A DNA stretch of 51,497 bases from JAPLKX01 sp035530195 (GCA_035530195.1 DATKVG010000086.1:1-51497), one strand, 5' to 3'; positions 8,562 to 16,877 are shown, counted from the stretch's first letter. Notes: generated by a model not told the origin, from the letters alone. Made by a program: numbers and translations.

Positions 8562-9104
8562 ATGGCGAAACGGGTGCTGGTGTTGTTGGCGCAGGGGTGC
8601 GAGGAGCTTGAGGCGATCACCGTCGTCGACCTGTTGCGGCGTGCCGGGATCGACGTGGTGTCCGCCGGGTTGGACGACAAACCGGTGGTGGCCAGCCGCC
8701 GAACCACCATCGTTCCCGACGCATCCCTGGCCACGGCGCTGGCGGGCCATTTCGATATGGTTGTGCTTCCGGGCGGGATGCCGGGGTCGCAGAACCTGGC
8801 CGACGACGCGCGCGTGATTGATCTGGTGAAGCGGATGGCGGGCGCGGGCAAGTTTACGTGCGCGATCTGCGCCGCGCCCATGGTGCTGGCGAAGGCGGGC
8901 GTGTTGCAAGGCAAACGGGCGACAGGCTACCCCGGCGTGCTCGAGGGGTTGGGGTTGAAGCCGACGGGCGAGGCCGTGTGCCGCGACCGGAAGGTGATCA
9001 CCTCGCGCGGGCCGGGGACCGCGATGGATTTTGCGCTGGCGCTGATTGAAGCGCTGGAAGGGAAACCGACACGCGATAAGGTCGAACAGTCGCTCGTGCG
9101 GTAA
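8562..9104 (+). CDS. DJ-1/PfpI family protein (YajL/ThiJ-like)
   Basis: A 180-residue protein of the DJ-1 superfamily, whose members act as glyoxalase III, deglycase-like or redox-protective proteins. The conserved catalytic Glu appears in GCEELEAITVVDLLRRAGI (E17). The nucleophilic Cys is C103 in CAICAAP, where DJ-1 has the C106 elbow. DMVVLPGGMPGSQNL and ITSRGPGTAMDFAL match the rest of the family. GAGGAG lies 8 bases before the ATG. It is followed after 30 bp by the sugar isomerase-like gene, likely in one transcript. Confidence 0.9.
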   Translation: MAKRVLVLLAQGCEELEAITVVDLLRRAGIDVVSAGLDDKPVVASRRTTIVPDASLATALAGHFDMVVLPGGMPGSQNLADDARVIDLVKRMAGAGKFTCAICAAPMVLAKAGVLQGKRATGYPGVLEGLGLKPTGEAVCRDRKVITSRGPGTAMDFALALIEALEGKPTRDKVEQSLVR

Positions 9105-9134
9105 GCGCGCGGGCGCGGCGGAAGGAGGCACATC

Positions 9135-9980
9135 ATGTTTTATTCTGGAATCTCCGACGAAGCCGGGCAGGCGATCGACACCCAGATCAAGGCGCACCGC
9201 GAGTTGGGCTGGACACATCTCGAACTGCGCATGATCGACGCCCAAAACGCAACCTCGATACCCGACGCAAAGTTTGACGAGGTGCATGAGAAGGTGACGG
9301 GCGCGGGGATGACGGTGTCGTGTTTTGCGAGCGCCATCGCCAACTGGGCCCGGCCCATCACGGCCGACCTGGCTGTCGACATCGCGGACCTCAAAATGGC
9401 GATACCGCGGATGCGGCGGTTCGGCACAAAATTTATCCGCGTGATGAGCTACCCCAACGACAAGGATCACCCCCTGCCCGAGCGCGAATGGCGGCACGAG
9501 GCTATCCGCCGGATGAAAGAACTGGCGCGGATCGCGGAAGACGGCGGCGTGACCCTGGCGCACGAGAATTGCAGCGGGTGGGGCGGCCTGTCCGCGGAAA
9601 ACAGCAATATCCTGCTGGGCGAGGTGGGGAGCAAGGCGTTGAAGGTAGTCTTCGACACCGGCAACCCCGTGACGTACCGGCAGGACCCATGGGCCTACTA
9701 CCAGGCCGTGTACAAGGACATCGTCTACGTCCACATTAAGGACGCGAAGGTCGTGGGCGATACGGACGTCTACACGTATTGCGGCGAGGGCGACGGCGCG
9801 GTCCCGAGGATCGTCGCCGACCTGCTGGCGAAAGGGTATGACGGCGGGTTCAGCATCGAGCCGCACCTGGCGGCGGTGATCCACACGGGACAGAAGGCGT
9901 CGAGCGAGCAGCAGCTTTATGAGTCGTACGTCGAGTACGGCCGCAGGCTGATGAAAATAGTCGAGGAGACGGCTTCATGA
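9135..9980 (+). CDS. Sugar phosphate isomerase/epimerase family protein (TIM barrel)
   Basis: A 281-residue AP-endonuclease-2/xylose-isomerase-like TIM barrel, related to IolE/IolI and ketose epimerases. The four metal ligands expected for the fold are visible: E144 (LAHENC), D174 (VVFDTGN), H200 (VYVHIKD) and E242 (FSIEPH). It is probably a sugar or inositol-derivative isomerase; the substrate cannot be read from sequence. GGAAGGAGG precedes the ATG. The stop overlaps the start of a tiny membrane protein (ATGA), suggesting translational coupling. Confidence 0.92.
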   Translation: MFYSGISDEAGQAIDTQIKAHRELGWTHLELRMIDAQNATSIPDAKFDEVHEKVTGAGMTVSCFASAIANWARPITADLAVDIADLKMAIPRMRRFGTKFIRVMSYPNDKDHPLPEREWRHEAIRRMKELARIAEDGGVTLAHENCSGWGGLSAENSNILLGEVGSKALKVVFDTGNPVTYRQDPWAYYQAVYKDIVYVHIKDAKVVGDTDVYTYCGEGDGAVPRIVADLLAKGYDGGFSIEPHLAAVIHTGQKASSEQQLYESYVEYGRRLMKIVEETAS

Positions 9981-10108
9981 GAATAACCAAAGTTAGAGAC
10001 GTGATGGCATCAATCTTTGCAATAATTTTGATCCTGGCGTTGATCGCGGGCTTCTTACTGGCGACCGGGCGGCGCGTGCCGATTCTAAGCGATTGGCTGG
10101 GGCAGTAA
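9977..10108 (+). CDS. Tiny single-pass membrane protein (43 residues)
   Basis: A 43-residue ORF starting at the ATG that overlaps the preceding stop (ATGA, 9977-9980). The sequence MRITKVRDVMASIFAIILIL begins with a basic N-terminus. A hydrophobic helix follows (about residues 11-29, ending LIAGFLLATG), then a short polar tail RRVPILSDWLGQ. The positive N-side and coupling to the isomerase gene support a real gene. A family-1 repeat begins 4 bases after its stop. Function is unknown. It is too short for routine gene calling and could be missed. Confidence 0.55.
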   Translation: MRITKVRDVMASIFAIILILALIAGFLLATGRRVPILSDWLGQ

Positions 10109-10112
10109 AGAA

Positions 10113-10199
10113 AGCGAAAAACAGGGACTGACAACGCTTCTGGCAGTTTGGAAGCGCATTTTCGGCAGTTTGAAAATCGTGTCTGTCCCTGCTTTTCGC
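10113..10199. repeat. GGCAGTTTG-core dispersed palindrome, copy 2
   Basis: Arms gcgaaaaacagggactgac (10114-10132) and gtctgtccctgcttttcgc (10181-10199) are inverted repeats. The core ggcagtttg appears twice (10142 and 10164). It starts 4 bases after the stop of the small membrane ORF. Confidence 0.85.
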
Positions 10200-10212
10200 A
10201 GAGGGCATTCAG

Positions 10213-11403
10213 ATGATTGCGGACGCTATTCTGGCAACTATGATGATAATAGGGGCTTCGCAGGCGGTGAATGCCGATACGATTGATGTTGCGGCGTATT
10301 ATTTTCCGAACTACCATCCCGACCCGCGCAATGACAAGTGGCATGGGCCCGGCTGGACCGAATGGAACCTCGTCAAGGCGGCAACGCCGCGGTTTGACGG
10401 CCACCAGCAGCCGAAAGTCCCGTTGTGGGGATATGAGGACGAGTCAGATCCGGCGGTGATGGCCAAGAAGATCGACGCCGCGGCGCATCATAGGATCGAC
10501 GCGTTTATTTTCGACTGGTACTGGTACGCCGACGGGCCGTATCTCGAGGGGGCGCTCGAGCGGGGCTTCCTCAAGGCGGCCAATGCAAACCGCCTGAAGT
10601 TTGCCATTATGTGGGCCAACCATGACTGGCTGGACATCCAGCCGGCCCAACGTAGCCGGCCGTGCAACGTCCTCGCAAAAGGCACGGTCGACGCCGCCAC
10701 GTTCCGCGCGGCAACCGACCACTGTATCCGGACGTATTTCGCGCACCCGTCGTACTGGCGCGTGAACGGCGGCCTGTATTTTTCAATCTATGAACTGATG
10801 ACGCTGGTCGACGGGCTCGGCGGCGTCGAGAACACGCGCAAAGAGTTGGATGGGTTCCGTGAGCGGGTTCGTTCTGCCGGGTTGGGCGAACTTCATTTAA
10901 ACGCGGTCGCCTGGGGCGTGCAGATCCTGCCGGGTGAGAAAACGATCAAGTCGCCCAACGAACTGCTGGCCGCGCTCGGGTTCGATAGCGTGACATCCTA
11001 CGTCTGGGTGCATCACCAGCCGCTCAACGATTTCCCGCGGACGCCTTATACGCGCGTGCGCGATGCTTCGATCGATGATTGGCAGACGCTGTCGGACAAG
11101 TTTGACCTCCCCTACGCCCCCAACGTCACCATGGGCTGGGATTCGAGCCCCCGCACGATCCAAACCGACGTCTACGAGAACGTCGGATACCCGTACACGG
11201 CCATCCTGGACGGCAACACGCCCGCCGAATTCAAAAAAACCCTCGAAGCCGCAAAAGCCTTTGTCCTGCGGCCCCACGTCTCGCCGAAAGTGGTCACGCT
11301 CAACGCTTGGAACGAGTGGACCGAAGGCAGCTACCTCGAACCCGACACGCAGCACGGTCTAGCGTATCTCGAGGCGATCCGCGACGTGTTCGACGGGAAC
11401 TGA
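10213..11403 (+). CDS. Exported WbsX / GH99-like domain protein
   Basis: A 396-residue protein with an N-terminal signal-like segment (residues 1-22). The WbsX (glycosyltransferase WbsX / glycoside hydrolase 99-like) pattern follows: AAYYFPNYHPDPRND at 28-41, HGPGWTEWNLVKAA at 44-57, IDAFIFDWYWY at 95-105, and NAWNEWTEGSYLEP at 364-377. The many acidic residues next to aromatic ones fit endo-acting sugar chemistry on mannan or O-antigen-like glycans. GAGGG precedes the ATG. It stands alone after repeat copy 2 and ends the left carbohydrate region. Confidence 0.85.
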   Translation: MIADAILATMMIIGASQAVNADTIDVAAYYFPNYHPDPRNDKWHGPGWTEWNLVKAATPRFDGHQQPKVPLWGYEDESDPAVMAKKIDAAAHHRIDAFIFDWYWYADGPYLEGALERGFLKAANANRLKFAIMWANHDWLDIQPAQRSRPCNVLAKGTVDAATFRAATDHCIRTYFAHPSYWRVNGGLYFSIYELMTLVDGLGGVENTRKELDGFRERVRSAGLGELHLNAVAWGVQILPGEKTIKSPNELLAALGFDSVTSYVWVHHQPLNDFPRTPYTRVRDASIDDWQTLSDKFDLPYAPNVTMGWDSSPRTIQTDVYENVGYPYTAILDGNTPAEFKKTLEAAKAFVLRPHVSPKVVTLNAWNEWTEGSYLEPDTQHGLAYLEAIRDVFDGN

Positions 11404-11502
11404 TCGGCGCTCGATGAAGAGAGACTGTAGGCTGTAGGTGACAAGTGTCAAGACATCGTTTACAATCAATGATTCTGGGCCGAGTTTAGGCGAGCATGTG
11501 CC

Positions 11503-11922
11503 TTGCCTCGTGCCTCCAAAGTTGTGGAACACTCTGGAAATACACGACTTGGCACATGCTTGTCCATCTCAAACCTGCACAGATTCATGAGACAAACCCA
11601 ACTTATTACGTGGCACCGACAACGCTGCAACTGCGAGAATCACATCAAAGAATTAAAGCACGCCTTTTCGCTCAACAGCCTGCCGTCGGCCGACTTCTTC
11701 GTCAACGCCCTTTACTTTCGCATTCAGACCCTGGGCTACAACCTCATCTCCGCACTTAAGCTCATCAAGTTGCCGGCAAACTGGCAAACCCTGACGCTCA
11801 AAACGCTTCGGTTTCGCCTGCTGGCGATCCCGGCGCTGGTCGTCAAACACGCCCGCGGCCTTTGGCTGAAGATTAACCACGCCCACCCCTACCTGCCAAT
11901 ACTCAAGCCCCTCGTTACGTAG
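11503..11922 (+). pseudogene. Transposase remnant, IS1380-like C-terminal part
   Basis: The frame is open from a TTG for 139 residues, but only the part from about 11590 looks like transposase. TWHRQRCNCENHIKELKHAF followed by DFFVNALYFRIQTLGYNL is the IS1380-type C-terminal pattern (CEN.IKE.K, then F..N.......YNL). A complete IS1380 transposase is around 430-480 residues, so the catalytic N-terminal two thirds are missing. No Shine-Dalgarno sequence is seen. The flanks 11404-11502 and 11923-12120 hold no other gene that I can see. A short inverted repeat agcatgtgcc/ggcacatgct lies at 11493-11566. Confidence 0.6.
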
Positions 11923-12120
11923 ATCCCTGAACGTCTCCAACCGCTCCATCGACGCCTGAACTAGGCTTTCTTACCGGTAAGGGCCTCCCCGGACGCTTCA
12001 CGTAACAAGAAAACACACCTCTTGTCATTTCAGATGTCCGCTTTATTGTTCCTCACGCCCCACAAAACGCCGACTCGCACCCAAAACCCCCCTCCGCTCA
12101 CAAAAAACGTCTCTTATCCG

Positions 12121-12200
12121 GCGATTCGGGAGACACGATTTTCAAACTGCCGAAAATGCGCCTCCAAACTGCCGGAGGCGAGTCAGTCCCTGTTTTTCGC
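12121..12200. repeat. GGCAGTTTG-core dispersed palindrome, copy 3 (inverted orientation)
   Basis: Reads caaactgcc twice (12143 and 12165) between a degenerate left arm and gtcagtccctgtttttcgc (12182-12200). It lies 10 bases beyond the DUF4432 gene's stop codon (minus strand). Confidence 0.75.
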
Positions 12201-12209
12201 GCTGTTGTT

Positions 12210-13307
12210 TCATTCGAGTTTCGTCTTTGTCCGCTCGCGATCGGCGCGGAGGCGGTCCACCTGCTCTTTGGTGGTGATCGGCCCGAACTCGAGCGTCACC
12301 ACCTTGCTCTCGCCCGCCTCGAGCGTGTTGAGCCGGCCCTGCTTCTCATCGACGTCGCGGCCTTCCACCCCGCAATTGCACGGCTCGAACCCGATCACGT
12401 AATCCTGCTCGCCCATTTGTTTCCACTGCACGAACCGCGGCAATTCTTTTTTGTAGTACTTCAGGTATACGCCGAATCCCGCGCCCCGGTCGAACCCGTC
12501 GTTCACCATCGCCACCGTCACGGACCCGTCGTCCGCCTCCGCCATGTCGTGGTAGTATACCTTCTCCTTGTACCCGTGCATGGGCGGGTCCATCCGCGCC
12601 CAGTTTTCCTTGCCGACGACGGCCTCGGCATCGCGCGGCTTCACGGTGCGGCTCGGCGAGATCATTTCCGATCCCGAATCCAGCGCCGGCCACCCTATAT
12701 TGCAATGGTACAACAGCATATACGTCGTGTCTTTGAACCCCTCGTTGACGACCACGTCGTGGATCCAGAACCGGGGTTCCCCCAGCCGCGTCGAAACCGT
12801 CCGCGTCAACGTGAGATTCTCGCCGAACACGGCGGTCTCGCGCATGGTGCCCGTCACGCTCAGCACGTACTCGTCTTCTTCCCACTCCTGCACAATCCGC
12901 AGATCGCGGGCCGGCGTGTTTCCGATCCGGCCATGCAGGCCGTTCCCGTTCAGCGCGCTGTCGGGCCGGGGCGCGCCGACATTGATCAGGCCGCACGTCG
13001 TCACCAGCCCGCCGAAATAGCTCCGCAGCCAGCGGTAGCCCTCGGGCTCGAAAAACTGCGGGGCCACGTCGCCCGTCGTGGACCGCCACCCCATGGCTTT
13101 GCCCTCGTAGGACGCGGCGGCGATATCGAGGCACCGGTCCAGCAACACCGTAAGTTCCAGCCCCGCACCGGAATGAATCCACGCGGCCCGCCCCGGCCGC
13201 TCATTGCCGTCGTCGAGCTGGACGGTGCGCACGCCGGCCACCTGATCCATGTTTCCGACACGCTGGCGCAATTCGTTGATTTGATAGTTTTTCCCGTATA
13301 TATTCAT
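12210..13307 (-). CDS. DUF4432 family protein (aldose-1-epimerase-like fold)
   Basis: A 365-residue protein resembling DUF4432 members, which share the galactose-mutarotase beta-sandwich. Typical segments are LELTVLLDRCLDIAAASYEG, FFEPEGYRWLRSYFGGLVTT, GLHGRIGNTPA, a YMLLYHCNIGWP core strand and FEPCNCGVEGRDVD. Family members sit with carbohydrate genes and probably epimerise or bind a sugar, but the activity is unproven. ATG 13307 is chosen because GAGGGG lies just upstream; the in-frame GTG at 13322 would place that site inside the gene. It is a single gene, divergent from HU. Confidence 0.85.
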   Translation of the reverse strand: MNIYGKNYQINELRQRVGNMDQVAGVRTVQLDDGNERPGRAAWIHSGAGLELTVLLDRCLDIAAASYEGKAMGWRSTTGDVAPQFFEPEGYRWLRSYFGGLVTTCGLINVGAPRPDSALNGNGLHGRIGNTPARDLRIVQEWEEDEYVLSVTGTMRETAVFGENLTLTRTVSTRLGEPRFWIHDVVVNEGFKDTTYMLLYHCNIGWPALDSGSEMISPSRTVKPRDAEAVVGKENWARMDPPMHGYKEKVYYHDMAEADDGSVTVAMVNDGFDRGAGFGVYLKYYKKELPRFVQWKQMGEQDYVIGFEPCNCGVEGRDVDEKQGRLNTLEAGESKVVTLEFGPITTKEQVDRLRADRERTKTKLE

Positions 13308-13442
13308 TCGCGACCCCTCCACAGCGTTGTTGTATTTACTTACTTACCAGCGAGACGCGGGACCCCTGTATGGTAAAGAGTGGAGCGTTTTTTTGCAACC
13401 GGCCCGGCCCACCAGCCTGTTAAGATTCGACATAATAAACAC

Positions 13443-13471
13443 TTGCAACTTTGAGCAAGACCCCTTATAAT
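13443..13471 (+). promoter_or_regulatory. Strong sigma70-type promoter for the HU gene
   Basis: TTGCAA (13443-13448), a 17-bp spacer and a perfect TATAAT (13466-13471), 60 bp upstream of the chosen HU start. It probably also drives the tsaB-coaE genes downstream. Confidence 0.65.
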
Positions 13472-13530
13472 CCTTTCACTGTGGTTTGGGGAACAGCATT
13501 ATTTGTGTTATAGGATGGAGGATTTGTCCA

Positions 13531-13905
13531 GTGACGATGACTAAACGTGAACTCGTGATTCGTGTGGCGAACAAACTGGGGATGACGCAAAGCGACGTAG
13601 CAAAGATTATCGAGGGGGCCTTCGAAACCATCTCACTCAACCTGGCCGAAGGTCACCGGTGGGAACTCCGCGATTTCGGGGTTTTCGAAGTAAAAACACG
13701 CGCGTCTCGGATTGGCCGGAATCCGCGCACCGGCGACCAGGTGCCCGTCCCCGAGCGCAAGGTGGTCACCTACCGGCCCGGCAAGAAAATGAAGGACATG
13801 ATTACTGTTCAGGCAGCCGGGGATGCAAGCGTGGTTTCCTGGCCCGCGGATCGAGTGGAAGAACCCCATCAAACCCCCGGAATGGCCGCCGAAGCCTCAA
13901 ACTGA
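13531..13905 (+). CDS. HU/IHF family DNA-binding protein
   Basis: Histone-like nucleoid protein, 124 residues from the GTG. It starts VTMTKRELVIRVANKLGMTQ. The HU/IHF core includes WELRDFGVFEVKTRASRIGRNPRTG, where the beta-arm Arg-Asn-Pro is conserved. About 30 residues beyond the usual ~90 form a polar C-terminal extension (AADRVEEPHQTPGMAAEASN-like). GTG 13531 is preferred over the upstream ATG 13486 because GGAGG lies 9 bases before it. A clear promoter precedes it. It is followed by the tsaB operon. Confidence 0.93.
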   Translation: MTMTKRELVIRVANKLGMTQSDVAKIIEGAFETISLNLAEGHRWELRDFGVFEVKTRASRIGRNPRTGDQVPVPERKVVTYRPGKKMKDMITVQAAGDASVVSWPADRVEEPHQTPGMAAEASN

Positions 13906-14036
13906 ACGGCAACAAGCACTTAACGACTGGCATCGGGGCGCGGGCCGACGAGCCGCCTAGCGGGCAGCGGAATTCGCCTGAACCTGCTTAATCCATGCGT
14001 GGTCGTAGCCAACACCTTGGGGAATACAAGGTCGAA

Positions 14037-14735
14037 ATGATCATCCTTGCCGCCGACACCGGCACTTCCATAAATACCGTCGCGGTGTGCGACGGCGACC
14101 GCCCCCTGGCTGAAACGATCGTCGAAACCGGCCGGTCCCACAGCGAAAAACTCCTGCTCACAGTGGATTGGGTCCTCGAAGAAGCGGGCCTCACCCTCGA
14201 TGATGTCCAGATGCTCGCTATTGGCATCGGCCCCGGCTCGTTCACGGGCCTGCGCATCGGCGTGGCTACCTGGAAAGGGCTCACGTTCGCGCGGAACCTG
14301 CCCCTGGTCGCGGTGCCCTCGCTCGATGCCATGACGCGGCTGGCTCCGTTCCATAACGAGGTGGTGTGCCCGCTGCTCGACGCCCGGATGCATGAGGTGT
14401 TTGGCGCTGTGTACCGGTTCGAGGACGGCCGCCGGCGAAAGCTCGTCGCCGATTCCGTATGCCCCGTCGACGCCATCCTTGACCAAGTACCCGATCCAGC
14501 CCCCATTTTCCTGGGCAATGGCGCGACCCTCTACCGCGACCGGATCGTCGCGAGAATCCCAGGCGCCCGGTTCGCCCCGGCCGCGTGCTCCCTTCCCCGG
14601 GCGTCAGCCATCGCCGCGGAATCCGTCGCGTTGCTCGGCGTGGGAATTTCAACCGATGCCGCGGCGGTTTCCCCGGTGTATCTGCGCAAATCGCAGCCCG
14701 AAGAAAAAAAGTCGCAGAGCGAGGTCAACCCTTGA
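14037..14735 (+). CDS. tsaB: tRNA t6A modification protein TsaB
   Basis: Partner of TsaD in forming N6-threonylcarbamoyladenosine at position 37 of ANN-decoding tRNAs. The 232-residue protein begins MIILAADTGTSINTVAVCDG with the ASKHA fold. It has SHSEKLLLTVDWVLEEAG and GPGSFTGLR at residues 65-73, the TsaB signature. The C-terminal AVSPVYLRKSQPEEK also fits. ATG 14037 has AAGGT close upstream; the longer frame from 13995 adds residues not typical of the family. Its stop overlaps the TTG start of rimI. Confidence 0.95.
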   Translation: MIILAADTGTSINTVAVCDGDRPLAETIVETGRSHSEKLLLTVDWVLEEAGLTLDDVQMLAIGIGPGSFTGLRIGVATWKGLTFARNLPLVAVPSLDAMTRLAPFHNEVVCPLLDARMHEVFGAVYRFEDGRRRKLVADSVCPVDAILDQVPDPAPIFLGNGATLYRDRIVARIPGARFAPAACSLPRASAIAAESVALLGVGISTDAAAVSPVYLRKSQPEEKKSQSEVNP

Positions 14736-15235
14736 TCGAACAGGCAGCCGAACTACCCTCCGAACTCCGGTTCCGCAAGATCGAGCCGCGCGACCTGGAC
14801 GAGGTCGTCGAGATCGAGCAGGAAGCCTTCCCCGAACCGTGGACGCGCGGGATGTTCTGCCAGGAAATATCCAGCTCGATGTCGCACTTTTATGTGGCGC
14901 TGGTCGACGACACGCTGGTGGGGTACGTTGGGTTTTGGCAGGTCGTCGACGAGGCGCATATCACCAGCGTGACGGTGCGCAAGGAATACAGAGGGCGGGG
15001 GTACGGCCGTGTGCTCACGGATTTCATCACCCGTGCCGCCGCAAGAGAAGGCCTCACCCGCGCCACGCTCGAAGTGCGCGTCACCAATATGACCGCGCAA
15101 AACCTGTATATGAGCCTGGGATTCGAGAAAACCGGGACCCGCAAGGGTTACTACAAAAAAACAAATGAAGACGCCATTATCATGGCGCGAAAACTGGACG
15201 CGTGCGCATACGAGCCGGAGCACGCCAAGACATAG
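14732..15235 (+). CDS. rimI: Ribosomal-protein-alanine N-acetyltransferase RimI-like
   Basis: A GNAT-fold acetyltransferase predicted to acetylate the N-terminus of ribosomal protein S18. The 167-residue protein has the RimI entry LRFRKIEPRDLDEVVEIEQE and EPWTRGMFCQEI. Acetyl-CoA binding motif A is VRKEYRGRGYGRVLTDFI, and LEVRVTNMTAQNLYMSLGFE follows. TTG 14732 overlaps the tsaB stop (TTGA) with GAGG 7 bases upstream; the frame continues upstream only inside tsaB. The tsaB-rimI pairing is a well-known bacterial arrangement. Confidence 0.93.
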   Translation: MIEQAAELPSELRFRKIEPRDLDEVVEIEQEAFPEPWTRGMFCQEISSSMSHFYVALVDDTLVGYVGFWQVVDEAHITSVTVRKEYRGRGYGRVLTDFITRAAAREGLTRATLEVRVTNMTAQNLYMSLGFEKTGTRKGYYKKTNEDAIIMARKLDACAYEPEHAKT

Positions 15236-15266
15236 GCTTTATTGCACGGGGGGGAAACGTTACCGG

Positions 15267-15809
15267 ATGTCCAATTTACAGCAGCGACTGCAGCAAATCA
15301 CGTTTATTGTCACCGACGTCGACGGCGTCCTGACCGACGGCCGGATATGGTTCGACGGCGAAGGCAGGCCGTTCCGATACCTGTTTGCCAGGGACGGGAC
15401 CGGCCTCACGCTGTGGCATCTGTCGGGTGGAAAGAGCGCCATCATGACCGGGCTCGGTAGCAAGGCGCTCGAAACCATCAAGCAACAGTGGCGGTGCGAC
15501 GAACTCTATATGTGGGTGAAGGACAAGGGCCGGGTGTGCCGCGAAATCGCCGCCAAGTACGGCATTGGGATGGATCAGATGGCCTTTATCGCCGACGACC
15601 TCATCGACGTGCCCGGCATAGAAGCCGTCGGGTTGCCCGTGGCCGTGGCCGACGCCGTACCCGCCGTCAAACAGGCGGCGAGCCTCGTGCTCGAATCGGC
15701 CGGTGGGCAAGGGGCGCTCCGCGAACTCGTCGAGCTCATCCTGGCCGCGCAGGGCCGGCTCGAGGAAACCATCAAGAAGTACATCTCACGAAAGGACCAC
15801 CCCATTTGA
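15267..15809 (+). CDS. kdsC: HAD-family phosphatase, Kdo-8-phosphate phosphatase (KdsC)-like
   Basis: Predicted to dephosphorylate Kdo 8-phosphate in LPS inner-core synthesis. It is 180 residues, the usual KdsC length, without a cap domain. Motif I is TDVDGVLTDGRIWFD with D17 and D19. Motif II is the serine/glycine region LSGGKSAIMTGLG, slightly unlike the common TGRxS. Motif IV is FIADDLIDVPGIEAVGLPVAVADAVPAVK. GGGGGGAAA lies 8-12 bases before the ATG. The stop overlaps the coaE start (TTGA). A related role on another phosphosugar is possible. Confidence 0.88.
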   Translation: MSNLQQRLQQITFIVTDVDGVLTDGRIWFDGEGRPFRYLFARDGTGLTLWHLSGGKSAIMTGLGSKALETIKQQWRCDELYMWVKDKGRVCREIAAKYGIGMDQMAFIADDLIDVPGIEAVGLPVAVADAVPAVKQAASLVLESAGGQGALRELVELILAAQGRLEETIKKYISRKDHPI

Positions 15810-16402
15810 TCCGCATCTATGGCCTGACCGGCGGAACCGGCTGCGGCAAAACAGTCGCCGCAAAACGGTTCGAGCATCACGGCATCCGCGTGATCGACGC
15901 CGACACGACCGGCCACCAACTCCTCGAACCCGGCGGCGGCGCATATCAGCAAGTGGTCGAACAGTTCGGCCCGGATATTCTCACGAACGGCCGGATCGAC
16001 CACGGCAAGCTGGGCCGACTCGTCTTTGCAGACGAAGCCGCCCGGGAAAAGCTCAATGCGATCGTGCATCCGCTGATTTTCCAGGCGATTTCACGCCGGT
16101 GCGCGGAGTTGTACCGCGAAGGCCACAAAACCGTCCTCATCGATGCGGCGCTGCTCGCCGAAAACGGGAAGCGCGAGAAATGGCTCGACGGGCTCATCCT
16201 CGTGACGGCCCCGAGCGAAGTCAGGGCCGCCCGGCTTGTCGCCGCCAGGCGTATCACGCCCAAGCAGGCCCAAAAACGGATCGAGGCACAGTCTGATCCC
16301 GACAAAAAAAGGCCCGCCGCCGACTGGGTGGTGGAAAATGCTGGCGATCTGGAGACCTTTTTGGATAAAATCGACGTCATTGCGGGAGAGATCAATGCAT
16401 AA
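15806..16402 (+). CDS. coaE: Dephospho-CoA kinase
   Basis: Last step of CoA synthesis, phosphorylating the 3'-OH of dephospho-CoA. It has 198 residues starting LIRIYGLTGGTGCGKTVAAK. The P-loop GGTGCGKT is at residues 9-16 (usually GGIGSGKS), followed by IDADTTGHQLLEPG and HPLIF. The C-terminal lid region reads ADWVVENAGDLETF. TTG 15806 overlaps the kdsC stop, with AAAGGA 9 bases upstream. It overlaps the next gene by 8 bp. Confidence 0.95.
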   Translation: MIRIYGLTGGTGCGKTVAAKRFEHHGIRVIDADTTGHQLLEPGGGAYQQVVEQFGPDILTNGRIDHGKLGRLVFADEAAREKLNAIVHPLIFQAISRRCAELYREGHKTVLIDAALLAENGKREKWLDGLILVTAPSEVRAARLVAARRITPKQAQKRIEAQSDPDKKRPAADWVVENAGDLETFLDKIDVIAGEINA

Positions 16403-16877
16403 AATCGTCGTGTGCGCCAAGTGCCGGAAGATGTTTGTGCCCGTATTCGGCGAACAGAAATGCCCCGAGTGCGTGGCCGAATACGAGCAGAAAATCTTCC
16501 TCGTCGAGAACGCCATCTACCGGGGCCTCAAACAGACCGTCGCGGAAATCGTCGAATACACCCGCCTTCCCAAAAACCAGGTCGTTAAGATCCTCAAGAG
16601 CCAGCGCTACCTCAACGAGGCCGTCTCACGCGAGGCGCAGTGCGCAAGGTGCAAGACGGCACCCGCCCAGCCGGGTTCCGAATTCTGCGTCGATTGCCGC
16701 CTCGAGTTGCATCAGGCGCTCGGCCAACTCGCCGGCGCACTCGCCGCAAAAATCGGCGACAAGCCATACCGGCCCACCAGCGGCCTCCCCCTGCACAACG
16801 TGCTCGCCGAAGTCCAAAAGAAAAGAGAACGGACCTCCACCGACATACTCCGCCCACGCCAAACCAAGGTCAAATGA
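16395..16877 (+). CDS. Zinc-ribbon/helix-turn-helix protein, YvyF-like architecture
   Basis: A 160-residue protein I cannot assign to a function. An N-terminal zinc ribbon (CAKCRKMF...CPECVAEY, residues 8-29) is followed by a short helix-turn-helix (TVAEIVEYTRLPKNQVVKIL). A second Cys4 ribbon (CARCKTAP...FCVDCR) and a basic C-terminus follow. The layout resembles the flagellar-operon protein YvyF of Firmicutes, but no flagellar gene is near. GGGAGA lies upstream of ATG 16395, which overlaps the coaE end, so it is part of the tsaB-coaE operon. Confidence 0.65.
   Translation: MHKIVVCAKCRKMFVPVFGEQKCPECVAEYEQKIFLVENAIYRGLKQTVAEIVEYTRLPKNQVVKILKSQRYLNEAVSREAQCARCKTAPAQPGSEFCVDCRLELHQALGQLAGALAAKIGDKPYRPTSGLPLHNVLAEVQKKRERTSTDILRPRQTKVK

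Noticed and set aside
12156..13376. 406-residue plus-strand ORF opposite the DUF4432 gene
   Set aside because: Long antisense ORFs rich in Arg, His and Pro are common in GC-rich genes; the minus-strand frame has clear family motifs.
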